The position numbers were made by a program, and so were the translations under genes. DNA of 64,000 nucleotides from Streptacidiphilus sp. ASG 303. GTDB taxonomy: Bacteria; Actinomycetota; Actinomycetes; Streptomycetales; Streptomycetaceae. Below are positions 50,197-59,732 of the stretch, in pieces (the stretch's first letter is position 1; each line of letters begins with the position of its first letter). A model generated the notes under the pieces. That model made no database searches. It was not told the DNA's origin and saw only the letters and a list, made by a program, of their open reading frames with translations. The stretch lies in assembly GCF_020991365.1 (NCBI RefSeq), contig NZ_JAJLRA010000005.1, forward strand, positions 310,001-374,000, given 5' to 3'.

Positions 50197-51114
50197 ATGA
50201 CAGCTGCAATAGCCGCCGAGGGAATCCGGAAGCGGTACGGGGACATCCAGGCCGTCGACGGTGTGTCACTCACCGTCGAGTCGGGCGAGTTCTACGGCAT
50301 CCTGGGGCCGAACGGAGCGGGGAAGACCACCACGCTGGAGATCCTGGAGGGGATCCGCGAGGCGGACGAGGGCCGCGTCGAGCTGCTGGGCGAGAGCCCG
50401 TGGCCGCGCAACCCGCGCCTGCTGCCGCGCATCGGCGTGCAGTTCCAGGCCTCCGCCTTCTTCGAGCGCCTGACGGCGCGTGAGACCATCCGCACCTTCG
50501 CCTCCCTCTACGGGGTCGGGGCCGGGACCGCGGACACCATGCTGGACCGCGTCGGGCTGGCCGGGTTCGGGAGCGTGCGCGCCGAGAAGCTCTCCGGCGG
50601 CCAGGCCCAGCGCCTCTCCATCGCCTGCGCGCTGGTCCACGACCCGGAACTCGTCTTCCTGGACGAGCCCACCACGGGCCTCGACCCGCAGGCCCGGCGC
50701 AACCTGTGGGACCTGCTGCGGGGCATCAACGCCGAGGGCCGCACCGTCGTCCTCACCACCCACTACCTCGACGAGGCCGAGATCCTCTGCGACCGCGTCT
50801 CGGTCATGGACCACGGCAGGATCCTGCGGACCGGCGCCCCGGCCGCGCTCGTCCGGGAGCTGGACGACAAGGTCAGGGTCAGCGTGGAGTCCGGGGTGGT
50901 CGGCGCCGACGCCCTGCGCGAGGCGCTGGCCGCGGCCGGCGCCGGGGACGTCACCGTCGAGGACGACGGCACGACCCTCTCCGCCTCGACCCGCACCCCC
51001 GCACCGGTGCTCTCCGCCCTGGCCGAGCGCAACGCCCTGCGCGGGCTCGAGGTCCGCGGCGCCACCCTGGAGGACGTCTTCCTCCACCTCACCGGACGGG
51101 AGTACCGGGCATGA
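50197..51114 (+). CDS. ABC transporter ATP-binding protein
   Basis: This 305-aa ATPase powers an ABC-2-type exporter. It has Walker A GPNGAGKTT (residues 37-45), the Q-loop QFQASAFFERLT, signature LSGGQAQR, Walker B LVFLDEPTTGLDP and switch LTTHYLDEAE. The C-terminal 70 residues (VRVSVESGVVGADALREAL...[15 protein letters not shown]) are those of the drug/daunorubicin-resistance DrrA-type group. The stop overlaps the permease ATG (ATGA). Its cargo is not known; candidates are drugs or lipids. Confidence 0.95.
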   Translation: MTAAIAAEGIRKRYGDIQAVDGVSLTVESGEFYGILGPNGAGKTTTLEILEGIREADEGRVELLGESPWPRNPRLLPRIGVQFQASAFFERLTARETIRTFASLYGVGAGTADTMLDRVGLAGFGSVRAEKLSGGQAQRLSIACALVHDPELVFLDEPTTGLDPQARRNLWDLLRGINAEGRTVVLTTHYLDEAEILCDRVSVMDHGRILRTGAPAALVRELDDKVRVSVESGVVGADALREALAAAGAGDVTVEDDGTTLSASTRTPAPVLSALAERNALRGLEVRGATLEDVFLHLTGREYRA

Positions 51115-52502
51115 CCGACGACCGGACCGGTGTACGGGGCCCCGCCGACGGGGCCGCCCCCGACGGCACGGCGCCCGACGGGGCCGCCCCCGACGGCACG
51201 GCGCCCGACGGGGCCGCCCCCGACGGCACGGCGCCCGGCGGGGACACCCCCGACGGCGCCGCCCCCGGAGGTGCCGTCCCCCGCGGCGCGGCCGGCCTCC
51301 CGGCCGCGCGCACACCCGCCGCCACCGCCCCCGGGGCGCCCGTCCCCGGGGCGCCCGCCCCCGACGGCCGGACCGCCGCCCCGACCCCGCCCGCCCCGCG
51401 CGACCCGCACGCGCCGCGCGCCTCACGCGGTGGCGTGAGCGCCTTCGGGAGCCTCTCGAAGGTGATGGTCGTCGCCTTCCTGCGGGACCGGTCGGCGCTC
51501 TTCTTCGTGGTGCTCTTCCCGCTCATGTTCCTGGTGCTCTTCGGCACCCTCTTCAAGAGCGCCTCCAGCCCCCACGCCAAGGTCGCCCAGGTCGGCCCGG
51601 TGGCCGTGGTCGACTCGCTGAAGGGTCCGGCCAGGGACGACCTGGACAAGGTCTTCACCGTGACCCGCATGCCGGACGAGGCGGAGGCGCTGCGCAAGGT
51701 CCGCAAGGGCGACCTGGACGCCCTGATCGAGCAGGACGGCTCCGGCACCGTGGTGCTCCGCTTCAGCGCCGCCGACCAGGTCCGCGCGGGCGCCGTCCAG
51801 GGCGTCGTCAACGCCCTCGTCCAGCAGGCCAACCAGGACGCCAGCGGGAGGCCCCCGGCGTACCGGCTCCGCAGCGCGCAGGTCGAGGACGAGTCGATCA
51901 AGGCGATCCAGTTCTTCACCCCGGGCCTGCTGGGCTGGGCGATCGCCACCGGCGCCGTCTTCAGCGCCGCGCTCACCCTGGTCTCCTGGCGCAAGAAGCG
52001 GCTGCTGCGCCGGCTCCGGCTCGCCCCGGTGAGCGCGGGGGCCATCGTCGCCTCCCGGGTCGGCGTCAGCCTGCTCACCGGGCTGGTGCAGACGGCGATC
52101 TTCATCTCGGTGGCCACGCTGCCCTTCTTCGGGCTGAGGCTCACCGGGCACTGGTGGCTGGCGGTCCCCCTGGTGGTCTGCGGCATCATCGCGTTCATGT
52201 CGATCGGCCTGGTGGTCGGCGCGGTGGCCAAGACCGAGGAGGCGGCCAACGGCATGGCGCAGAGCATCGTGCTCCCCATGTCGTTCCTGTCCGGGTCGTT
52301 CTTCTCCATGGACGACGCCCCCTCCTGGCTCAAGGGGATCTCCGAGGTGCTGCCGCTGCGGCACCTGGTCACCTCGGTGCAGAGCGTGCTGACCCGGGGC
52401 GGCGGCTTCGGCGACGCCCTGCCCACCATGGGAGGCCTGCTGCTGTTCGCGGCCGTACTCACCGGGATCGCCTGGCGCCTCTTCAGCTGGGAGGACGCCT
52501 GA
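51111..52502 (+). CDS. ABC-2 type permease
   Basis: This is a 463-aa integral membrane partner of the preceding ATPase. About 105 N-terminal residues are disordered Ala/Pro/Gly/Asp repeats ([10 protein letters not shown] three times). TM1 follows ([19 protein letters not shown], about 130-148), then a large extracellular loop and five helices ([89 protein letters not shown]). The start ATG at 51111 shares ATGA with the ATPase stop. The repeat tail is on the cytoplasmic side and probably strain-variable. Confidence 0.93.
   Translation: MTDDRTGVRGPADGAAPDGTAPDGAAPDGTAPDGAAPDGTAPGGDTPDGAAPGGAVPRGAAGLPAARTPAATAPGAPVPGAPAPDGRTAAPTPPAPRDPHAPRASRGGVSAFGSLSKVMVVAFLRDRSALFFVVLFPLMFLVLFGTLFKSASSPHAKVAQVGPVAVVDSLKGPARDDLDKVFTVTRMPDEAEALRKVRKGDLDALIEQDGSGTVVLRFSAADQVRAGAVQGVVNALVQQANQDASGRPPAYRLRSAQVEDESIKAIQFFTPGLLGWAIATGAVFSAALTLVSWRKKRLLRRLRLAPVSAGAIVASRVGVSLLTGLVQTAIFISVATLPFFGLRLTGHWWLAVPLVVCGIIAFMSIGLVVGAVAKTEEAANGMAQSIVLPMSFLSGSFFSMDDAPSWLKGISEVLPLRHLVTSVQSVLTRGGGFGDALPTMGGLLLFAAVLTGIAWRLFSWEDA
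51151..51240 (+). repeat. 30-bp tandem repeat in the permease gene
   Basis: Three head-to-tail 30-bp units at 51,151-51,180, 51,181-51,210 and 51,211-51,240, the third with one base change, encode [10 protein letters not shown]. Partial units follow. Confidence 0.92.
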
Positions 52503-52581
52503 CCGGTACCGCCGCACGGGCGGGCGGGCCGGGGAGGGACGCCCTCGCCAGCCCGCCCGGCGCTTCTGCGACCATGGTGGG

Positions 52582-52986
52582 GTGACAGAGATCGGGCGCG
52601 GCACCACCGGCGAGGAGACCTTCTACGACGCGGTCGGCGGCGAGGACACCTTCCGCCGCCTCGTGCACCGCTTCTACCAGGGCGTCGCCGAGGACCCCCT
52701 GCTCCGGCCCATGTACCCGGAGGAGGACCTGGGCCCGGCCGAGGAGCGGCTGACCCTCTTCCTGATGCAGTACTGGGGCGGCCCGCGCACCTACGGCGAG
52801 CGCCGCGGCCACCCGCGGCTGCGGATGCGGCACGTGCCGTTCCGCGTCGACCGCGCCGCCCACGACGCCTGGCTCCGCCACATGCGCACCGCCCTCGACG
52901 GCCTCGGGCTCGCCCCGGAGCAGGAGCGGCAGCTGTGGGACTACCTCACCTACGCGGCCGCCTCGATGGTCAACACCCCCGGCTGA
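52582..52986 (+). CDS. glbO: Group II truncated haemoglobin
   Basis: This 134-aa haem protein has the 2-on-2 globin fold. [37 protein letters not shown] begins the helices, [12 protein letters not shown] carries the conserved E/G-helix residues and Trp of group II, and [22 protein letters not shown] carries the proximal His. It may handle oxygen or nitric oxide chemistry. GTG at 52582 has no clear ribosome-binding site, consistent with a leaderless message. It follows the ABC exporter by 79 nt. Confidence 0.94.
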   Translation: MTEIGRGTTGEETFYDAVGGEDTFRRLVHRFYQGVAEDPLLRPMYPEEDLGPAEERLTLFLMQYWGGPRTYGERRGHPRLRMRHVPFRVDRAAHDAWLRHMRTALDGLGLAPEQERQLWDYLTYAAASMVNTPG

Positions 52987-53176
52987 CGCACCGGGCCGCC
53001 CGGACCCGCCCGGCGGCCGGTCGGAGCGGGCGGGTGCGGCCGGCCGAGCCGGGCGCCGGGGCGGCCCCGGCACCCTCGGCCCTCCCCCGGCGGCACCCGG
53101 CGGCACCCGGCGGCTCCAGCAGGCGGGGGACGGCGGGCGGGAGAGAGGGACGGGACTGCGGGCCGGGACGGCGGGG

Positions 53177-54019
53177 TCAGCCCAGCGGGGTGAGGCCCAG
53201 GCCGCTGCCCGGGGCGGGGGCGCGGCGCAGCGCGACCGACCCGTGGGGGGCGCTCAGACGCAGCCACGCGCCGGACGCGAAGGCGCCGAGCGGGGCCCCG
53301 GGGCGGACGAAGCCCAGCACCCGGGCGGCGTGTGCGGCCCGCAGCGGGAGCTCGGGGGCGTCCTCCAGCGGGCGGGACCAGATCTCGTCGGCCAGCGCGT
53401 CGAGTGCCGGGCGGGTCCGGTCCTCCGGGGCCAGGGCCTCGCTGCGGGCGCGGAACTCGGCGACGGCGGCCGCGACGGACGCGGCGATCCGCTCACCGGG
53501 CAGCGGACCGCCCAGCGGCCGCCAGCCGCCGCGGGGCGGCAGCATGCCCGCCCAGGCCGGTCCGGTGACGCCCGGGGGGACGGCCAGCGAGGCGCCGGCC
53601 TCGTCGACGGCCTCCAGCAGCTGCCCGGCGGAGACGGTGGCGTCCAGCGGCTCGACGGGCCCGGAGAGGCGGACGGCGCGGACGGCCACGGTGCCCGAGG
53701 CCCCCAGGGGCAGGCGCCCGAAGACGGCGAGCACGCCGGCGGACGTTCCGGTGGGCGTTCCGGCGGCGCCGGGGCGGGCGTCCCCGCCCGGTGCGGAGCC
53801 GGACCCGGGGGCGGGGGCGGACCCGGGAGCGGGGGCGGACCCGGGAGCGGGGGCGGGGGTACGACCGGGGACGGGGGTACGACCGGGCACGGGCCCGGGA
53901 GCCGGTACCGGGGCGGCCTGCAGCCGCACCACCGCCGCGCGGTCGTAGCGGAGCAGCCGCTGGAGGAACGACGCCAGGTCGGCACCCTCCCCGGCGTCCG
54001 CGAGACGGAGTGCGGTCAC
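53177..54019 (-). CDS. Conserved actinobacterial protein with inserted Pro/Ala repeat
   Basis: This 280-aa protein is of unknown function. The N-terminal TALRLADAGEGADLASFLQRLLRYDRAAVVRLQ and the later LAVFGRLPLG, LDATVSAGQLLEAVDEA, GPAWAGMLPPRGGW, EIWSRPL and AHAARVLGFV blocks are conserved in Streptomyces homologues as I recall them. Residues 36-95 are a Pro/Ala/Gly-rich insertion, APGSAPAPGSAPAPGSG, that interrupts the first domain. GTG at 54019 is chosen by homology to that N-terminus; the frame is open further up, to the thioesterase stop. It is next to a thioesterase in the same orientation and probably co-transcribed. Confidence 0.75.
   Translation of the reverse strand: MTALRLADAGEGADLASFLQRLLRYDRAAVVRLQAAPVPAPGPVPGRTPVPGRTPAPAPGSAPAPGSAPAPGSGSAPGGDARPGAAGTPTGTSAGVLAVFGRLPLGASGTVAVRAVRLSGPVEPLDATVSAGQLLEAVDEAGASLAVPPGVTGPAWAGMLPPRGGWRPLGGPLPGERIAASVAAAVAEFRARSEALAPEDRTRPALDALADEIWSRPLEDAPELPLRAAHAARVLGFVRPGAPLGAFASGAWLRLSAPHGSVALRRAPAPGSGLGLTPLG
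53801..53900 (-). repeat. Tandem repeats inside the conserved gene
   Basis: Units of about 18 bp (GGGGGCGGACCCGGGAGC on the plus strand), then units with GGGGGTACGACCGGG, encode the APGSAP/GRTP-type repeats. Confidence 0.8.
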
Positions 54020-54117
54020 GGCGGGCCTGCCGCCCGTCCGCGGGGCTTCCGCGGAGGCGGCGGCGCCCGAGGCGGCGGGTGTGCGCGCGTCGGACACGGC
54101 GGGGGCCGGTGCGGTGT

Positions 54118-54591
54118 TCAGGCCGCCGCCCCCTCGGCCGCACCGGCGCGCACGCCGGCGTCGTCGTCGGCGCCGTCCATGAAGCGGCTGAGGAAGGCAC
54201 GCTCCACGGGCGAGATCCGGCGGGGGCGGCCGGCCGCCAGGTCGTAGGGGACGACCACGGTGGACGCCCGGACGTACACCGTCTCGCGGCCGGCGGCGTC
54301 GGTGTCCTTGACCTCGTAGGAGACGTGCAGCGAGGCCGCGCCGAGCCGGGTCACCCAGGTCTCGACGGTGACCGGCTCGGGCCGGTGGACCAGAGGCTTG
54401 AGGTAGTCGATCTCGTGGCGGGCCACCACCGATCCGCCCGCGAACTCCCCGGCCCCGGCCTCGGCGGCCTGGGTGAACATGAAGTCGATCCGGGCCTCCT
54501 CCAGGTAGCGGAGGAAGACCACGTTGTTCACGTGGCCGAAGGCGTCCATGTCCGACCAGCGCATCGGGCATGCGTAGATGTGGCGTGCCAC
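54118..54591 (-). CDS. Acyl-CoA thioesterase (hotdog fold)
   Basis: This is a 157-aa 4HBT-type thioesterase. It has the strand and hotdog motif MRWSDMDAFGHVNNVVFLRYLEEARIDFM (about residues 11-39), with the catalytic Asp in WSDMDAFGHVNN. VARHEIDYLKPL and VTVETWVTRLGAASLHVSYEV follow. It hydrolyses acyl-CoA esters; chain length is not predictable. GTG at 54591 has GAGGAG about 10 nt upstream. The downstream gene begins 98 nt after the stop. Confidence 0.92.
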   Translation of the reverse strand: MARHIYACPMRWSDMDAFGHVNNVVFLRYLEEARIDFMFTQAAEAGAGEFAGGSVVARHEIDYLKPLVHRPEPVTVETWVTRLGAASLHVSYEVKDTDAAGRETVYVRASTVVVPYDLAAGRPRRISPVERAFLSRFMDGADDDAGVRAGAAEGAAA

Positions 54592-54714
54592 GGGTGGTGC
54601 TCTCCTCGTCCTCGTCCTACGGGAGGCCCGCAGCCGTACCGGAGCCCCGTCGTCCCGCAAGCCTACGTGCACCGGCCCGGCGGGCCGCCGCACCGGCGGC
54701 CCCCCGGGCCGGGT

Positions 54715-54752
54715 GCCGCCGGGCCCGCGGTGTGTCCCGCGGGCCCGGCGGC
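54715..54752. terminator. 16-bp perfect hairpin after ettA
   Basis: GCCGCCGGGCCCGCGG (54,715-54,730) pairs with 54,737-54,752 around TGTGTC, just downstream of ettA. Confidence 0.7.
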
Positions 54753-54765
54753 CTGGTGCGGCGTC

Positions 54766-56430
<1,665 letters not shown>

Positions 56431-56643
56431 GGAAATCGCTCCGGCGTCGTCGGGAATGGCTTACGGGGTTACGACCCTCCATTGTGCCGCACCCGGGAGC
56501 GCCGCCCCGCATGCCGGGACCCGGCCCCCGCGGACGGGGACCGGGTCCGGTGCGGTGCTGCTCCGGGCGGCGCCGCCGGTCCGGCGGGACCGCCCCGGCG
56601 GGGCGGCCGACGGCCGGGCGGTGCCGCTCCGGGGCGGTCCGGG

Positions 56644-56723
56644 ACCAGCGGGATCCGGGACCGGTGGAATCCGTGATCAGCGGAATCCGTGATCGGCGGA
56701 ATCCGTGATCGGCGGAATCCGGG
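56644..56723 (-). repeat. Five 16-bp tandem repeats upstream of ettA
   Basis: Units ACCAGCGGGATCCGGG, ACCGGTGGAATCCGTG, ATCAGCGGAATCCGTG, ATCGGCGGAATCCGTG and ATCGGCGGAATCCGGG are contiguous. They start directly after the stop of the surface-protein gene and lie 214 nt from the ettA start on the same strand. The array is noncoding. Confidence 0.9.
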
Positions 56724-56724
56724 A

Positions 56725-58143
56725 TCAGGAGGAGCGGCGCCTGCGGAGGAAGAAGACCACGCCGCCGCCGACGACCACGAGGACCGCGGCCACGCCGGCG
56801 ATCACGGGGGTGGCGCTGCTGCTGCCGGTCTCGGCCAGACCGCCCCCGGTGGTGGCGCCGGTGGTGCTGCCGCCCGCGGTGCCGGTGGTGCCGCCCGTGG
56901 CGCTGCTGCTCGGGGTCGGGCTCGGCGAGGCGCTCGGGGCGGTGCCGCCCGCGGTGCCGCCGCCGGTGCTGCTGCTGGTCCGGCAGTCCAGGACGCCCTC
57001 GAAGGTCTTCGAGAAGCCGTTGGAGCCCTTGATCTCGATCGCGTAGTGCGCGTCCTCGGCGACCGGGACGGCGACCTCCTGCTTGCCGCCCGGGTGCACG
57101 GTGACGGGCCGGCCGGCGACGGTGCCGGTGAAGTCCTCGTCGCCGTTGTTGGAGACGGTGACGACGACCTTGCCGCTCTGGCAGTACTCGCGGGCCTCGG
57201 CGGCCGGGATGGCGCCCTTGCGGGCCCAGGTCGCGGTGGCGGTGTCGGAGACGTCGACCTTGCCGGAACCGGCGAGGATCATCGTCTGGCTGTGCTCCTG
57301 CGGGGTGTAGCCGAGGCTGGTGAACGCGCGGCCGACCGGCACCTCGGTGGTGGCGGAGGCCGTGAGGGTCGCGGTGCCGGGGGCGGCGCCGGCCGGGACG
57401 GAGAAGTACACGGCGCTGCCGTTGGACGCCTCGGTCACCGGCCTGCCGTCCCGGTCGACCAGCTTGACGCCGGACTTGGCGGCGGCGTCGTCCAGCCGGA
57501 GCTGCACGGTGGCGTTGGCGGAGACGTTGACCGGGCCGATGAGGTCGCCGCTCTTGCCGGAGACGGCGTCGGGCGTCAGCTCCAGGGAGGGCTTGGGCTC
57601 CTCCTGGACCGCGGCGTTCTCCTCCAGGTACGTGGTGAGCCCGGCCGCGGCCGGGTCCTTCGGCACGGCGTCCTTGCCGTCGGAGAAGTGCCAGATCGCG
57701 GCCTGGGTGCCGGCGGCGGCCTGGTCCTCGCTGAGGCCCTTGACCGGCAGCTCGGCGACGCCCTTGGCCGGGTAGGAGTTCTCCAGGATCCACTTGATCC
57801 GGCCGGCGTTCGGGTTGTTGGCCAGGGAGGTGGCGTCCCAGCCGGCCTCCTGGTACTTCGCGCCGTTCTTGGTGTAGTGGCCGAAGTCGATGCAGTAGGT
57901 GTAGACGCTGCCCTTGCCGGTGTCGAGCGTGAAGAGCCCGCCGGCCACCCGCTCGCTGCCGTCGACCACCACGGGACCCCCGTGGTAGAGGTGCTGCTCC
58001 AGGGTGGCGGTGGCGCCGGCGTCACCCGAGCCGTCCTCGGCGGCAGCGGACCCGGCCGCGGCGAGACCGCCGACGACGAGCATGCTCGACGCGAGCATGA
58101 CAGTTGATACGCGGGGTATGACCCGCCCGCGAACACGGAACAT
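56725..58143 (-). CDS. Thioester-domain surface protein with LAETG sorting signal
   Basis: This is a 472-aa secreted protein. The signal peptide (residues 12-35, VSTVMLASSMLVVGGLAAAGSAAA) is followed by a thioester (TQXA/TED) domain. Cys84 in YTYCIDFGH and Gln147 in GTQAAIWHF would form the internal thioester that links covalently to host or mycelial surfaces. Ig-like stalk domains come next (VNVSANATVQLRL, VTVSNNGDEDFTGTVAGRPVTV), then a Ser/Thr/Gly-rich wall spacer and LAETG (436-440), a hydrophobic helix and RRRR, a sortase-E-type anchor. ATG at 58143 follows GGAGGAG. No sortase gene is nearby. Confidence 0.93.
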   Translation of the reverse strand: MFRVRGRVIPRVSTVMLASSMLVVGGLAAAGSAAAEDGSGDAGATATLEQHLYHGGPVVVDGSERVAGGLFTLDTGKGSVYTYCIDFGHYTKNGAKYQEAGWDATSLANNPNAGRIKWILENSYPAKGVAELPVKGLSEDQAAAGTQAAIWHFSDGKDAVPKDPAAAGLTTYLEENAAVQEEPKPSLELTPDAVSGKSGDLIGPVNVSANATVQLRLDDAAAKSGVKLVDRDGRPVTEASNGSAVYFSVPAGAAPGTATLTASATTEVPVGRAFTSLGYTPQEHSQTMILAGSGKVDVSDTATATWARKGAIPAAEAREYCQSGKVVVTVSNNGDEDFTGTVAGRPVTVHPGGKQEVAVPVAEDAHYAIEIKGSNGFSKTFEGVLDCRTSSSTGGGTAGGTAPSASPSPTPSSSATGGTTGTAGGSTTGATTGGGLAETGSSSATPVIAGVAAVLVVVGGGVVFFLRRRRSS

Positions 58144-58399
58144 AGATGTCTCCTCCGAGCGGTCGCGCACGACGGCGCGACACCGCACACTGCCGCAGCC
58201 CCCCAGCGCGGCCGTTCCTTACCCGAGGCATCCTATTGATCCAGAACGGGCCCTAAACCCCCGTACGGAACCAGGACGATCCTGTTTCGCTTCTGTTACC
58301 AAACCCCCTTCAACCAGCGGAGACTGTCGACAAGTCAGCAAATCCGGGCACCGGCGGCGGTCCTCCCCGGCTGGCGACGCGGCCACCGCGCCGGGCCGG
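58144..58399 (-). promoter_or_regulatory. Promoter region of the surface protein
   Basis: On the minus strand TAGGAT (58,235-58,230) is a good -10 at 87 nt from the start. The surrounding AT-richer stretch (58,228-58,345, TGTTTCGCTTCTGTTACCAAACC) suggests further regulatory sites. Confidence 0.4.
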
Positions 58400-58921
58400 T
58401 CAGACCGGGGCGGTCATCCGCTCACGGACCACCGCACCGCCGCCGCGGGCTGCGCCGCCTCCGTGAGCGACCCCGTCGACCCCGCCGACGCCGGTGCCGC
58501 CGCTGCCGCCGACGACCTCGGACGGCCCCCAGGCCGGACCTCCCGCCGCCTCCGGCCGGGCCCGCACCGCCCGCCGGAAGGCGGAGGTGCCGCGCGCCAG
58601 GTCGTGACCCAGGGCCCAGGCGTCGACATCGACCGTGATCGTCCGCTTCCCGTCCTGCTCGCGGTCGCGCACCCGCATCTTGCCGGTCACGACCAGCGGA
58701 TCACCCTTGCTCACCGAGCTCACCACGTTCTCGGCCATCCACCGCCATGCCCACACCGTCACGAAGCTGGTCTCACCGTCCACCCAGGAGCCCCGCTGCC
58801 GGTCGTAGCGGCGCTCGGTGGAGGCGAGCCGGAAGCTGGCGAGCGGCACTCCGGCAGACGTGGTGGAGTAGCGGACGCCGGTGGCGGCGTTGCCGACGAT
58901 CGTCACCAGGGTCTCGTTCAC
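58400..58921 (-). CDS. ssbB: Single-stranded DNA-binding protein, SsbB type
   Basis: This is a 173-aa SSB. The OB-fold (residues 1-115) includes ETLVTIVGNAATGVRYS, VPLASFRLASTERRYDRQRGSWVDGETSFVTVWAWRWMAENVVSSVSKGDPLVVTGKMRVRD and DALxxGHDLARGTSAFRR. The latter, with the MNET start, is characteristic of the second Streptomyces SSB, which functions in sporulation chromosome segregation. The Gly-rich tail lacks the acidic DDDIPF tip of SsbA. GTG at 58921 has GGGGAG 5 nt upstream, better than the GTG at 58927. Confidence 0.9.
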   Translation of the reverse strand: MNETLVTIVGNAATGVRYSTTSAGVPLASFRLASTERRYDRQRGSWVDGETSFVTVWAWRWMAENVVSSVSKGDPLVVTGKMRVRDREQDGKRTITVDVDAWALGHDLARGTSAFRRAVRARPEAAGGPAWGPSEVVGGSGGTGVGGVDGVAHGGGAARGGGAVVRERMTAPV

Positions 58922-59473
58922 GGACACTCCCCGTCGTTGGTTGCGTTGTGGCGAGAGTGCCGCCGACCGGAGCACCCGCACCAGCCGCCCCCGGAAACCT
59001 GTGGACAACCGCGGCATGGGGAAAACTCCGATCCCTCGGGCGAGCGGGTTTTCCCCCTTCCCGTTGACCATTCCGCTGAGTGCATGACAATTCTTTGCCT
59101 GCCATTCCTCTCTCCGGACGCCACGCCCCCACCAGCCCGGATCCCCTGTGCGGACGAAAAGGACACCTCCCCCCGATACCCACCGGGTCCATAACGGGTG
59201 GGGCCGCAGGGCCGTAACGAGTGCACAACGTCCGGCGGGACGCCCGCCAATACCGATGCGCACCCGCCGCCCACCTGCGATTATCGGACCGCTTCACCCG
59301 CGCCGCACCGCACGGCGCACCCGTGGAACACCAGGGAGACACCCCGGACACCCTTATCCTGTCCCCGACAGGACAACGGCCCGCCCCGTGCACCGCGCAT
59401 CCGCCCGGGGCCGGCCACCGCCGCCGCGTGCCGCACCCGCGCCGCTCACGGCAGCCCGTCCGGCTCCTGTCCG
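58922..59473. other. Intergenic region before tRNA-Arg
   Basis: 552 nt between ssbB and tRNA-Arg. It holds the ssbB promoter (AT-richer part at 59,070-59,105) and the upstream region of the tRNA. No further gene is seen. Confidence 0.5.
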
Positions 59474-59546
59474 GCCCCCGTAGCTCAGCGGATAGAGCAG
59501 GTGCCTTCTAAGCACTTGGTCGCAGGTTCGAGTCCTGCCGGGGGCA
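59474..59546 (+). tRNA. tRNA-Arg (anticodon TCT), integration target of element 2
   Basis: The cloverleaf has acceptor GCCCCCG/CGGGGGC, anticodon loop CTTCTAA (anticodon TCT, reads AGA) and T-arm TTCGAGT. The following bases CCA at 59,547-59,549 encode the tail. An integrase gene converges on it 184 nt to the right, so its 3' half should be attL; the matching attR lies beyond the window. Confidence 0.96.
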
Positions 59547-59564
59547 CCACCTCTCCCCCACGCG

Positions 59565-59600
59565 CAACGCCCCGGAACCAGTGAAGGTTCCGGGGCGTTT
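59565..59600 (+). terminator. Rho-independent terminator of tRNA-Arg
   Basis: A 13-bp stem ACGCCCCGGAACC/GGTTCCGGGGCGT around AGTGAA is followed by TTTT. Confidence 0.9.
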
Positions 59601-59732
59601 TTGCTGCTCAGCGGCTCACTCCTTCGGTTTGGCAACGGCGGCCCCGGCGTCCGTACGGGCGCCGAGGCAGTCCGGTCGTGTCCGGCTGGCACCGGGGGTC
59701 TGCGGGCGGTCACGGCGAATACACGGCGAAGT

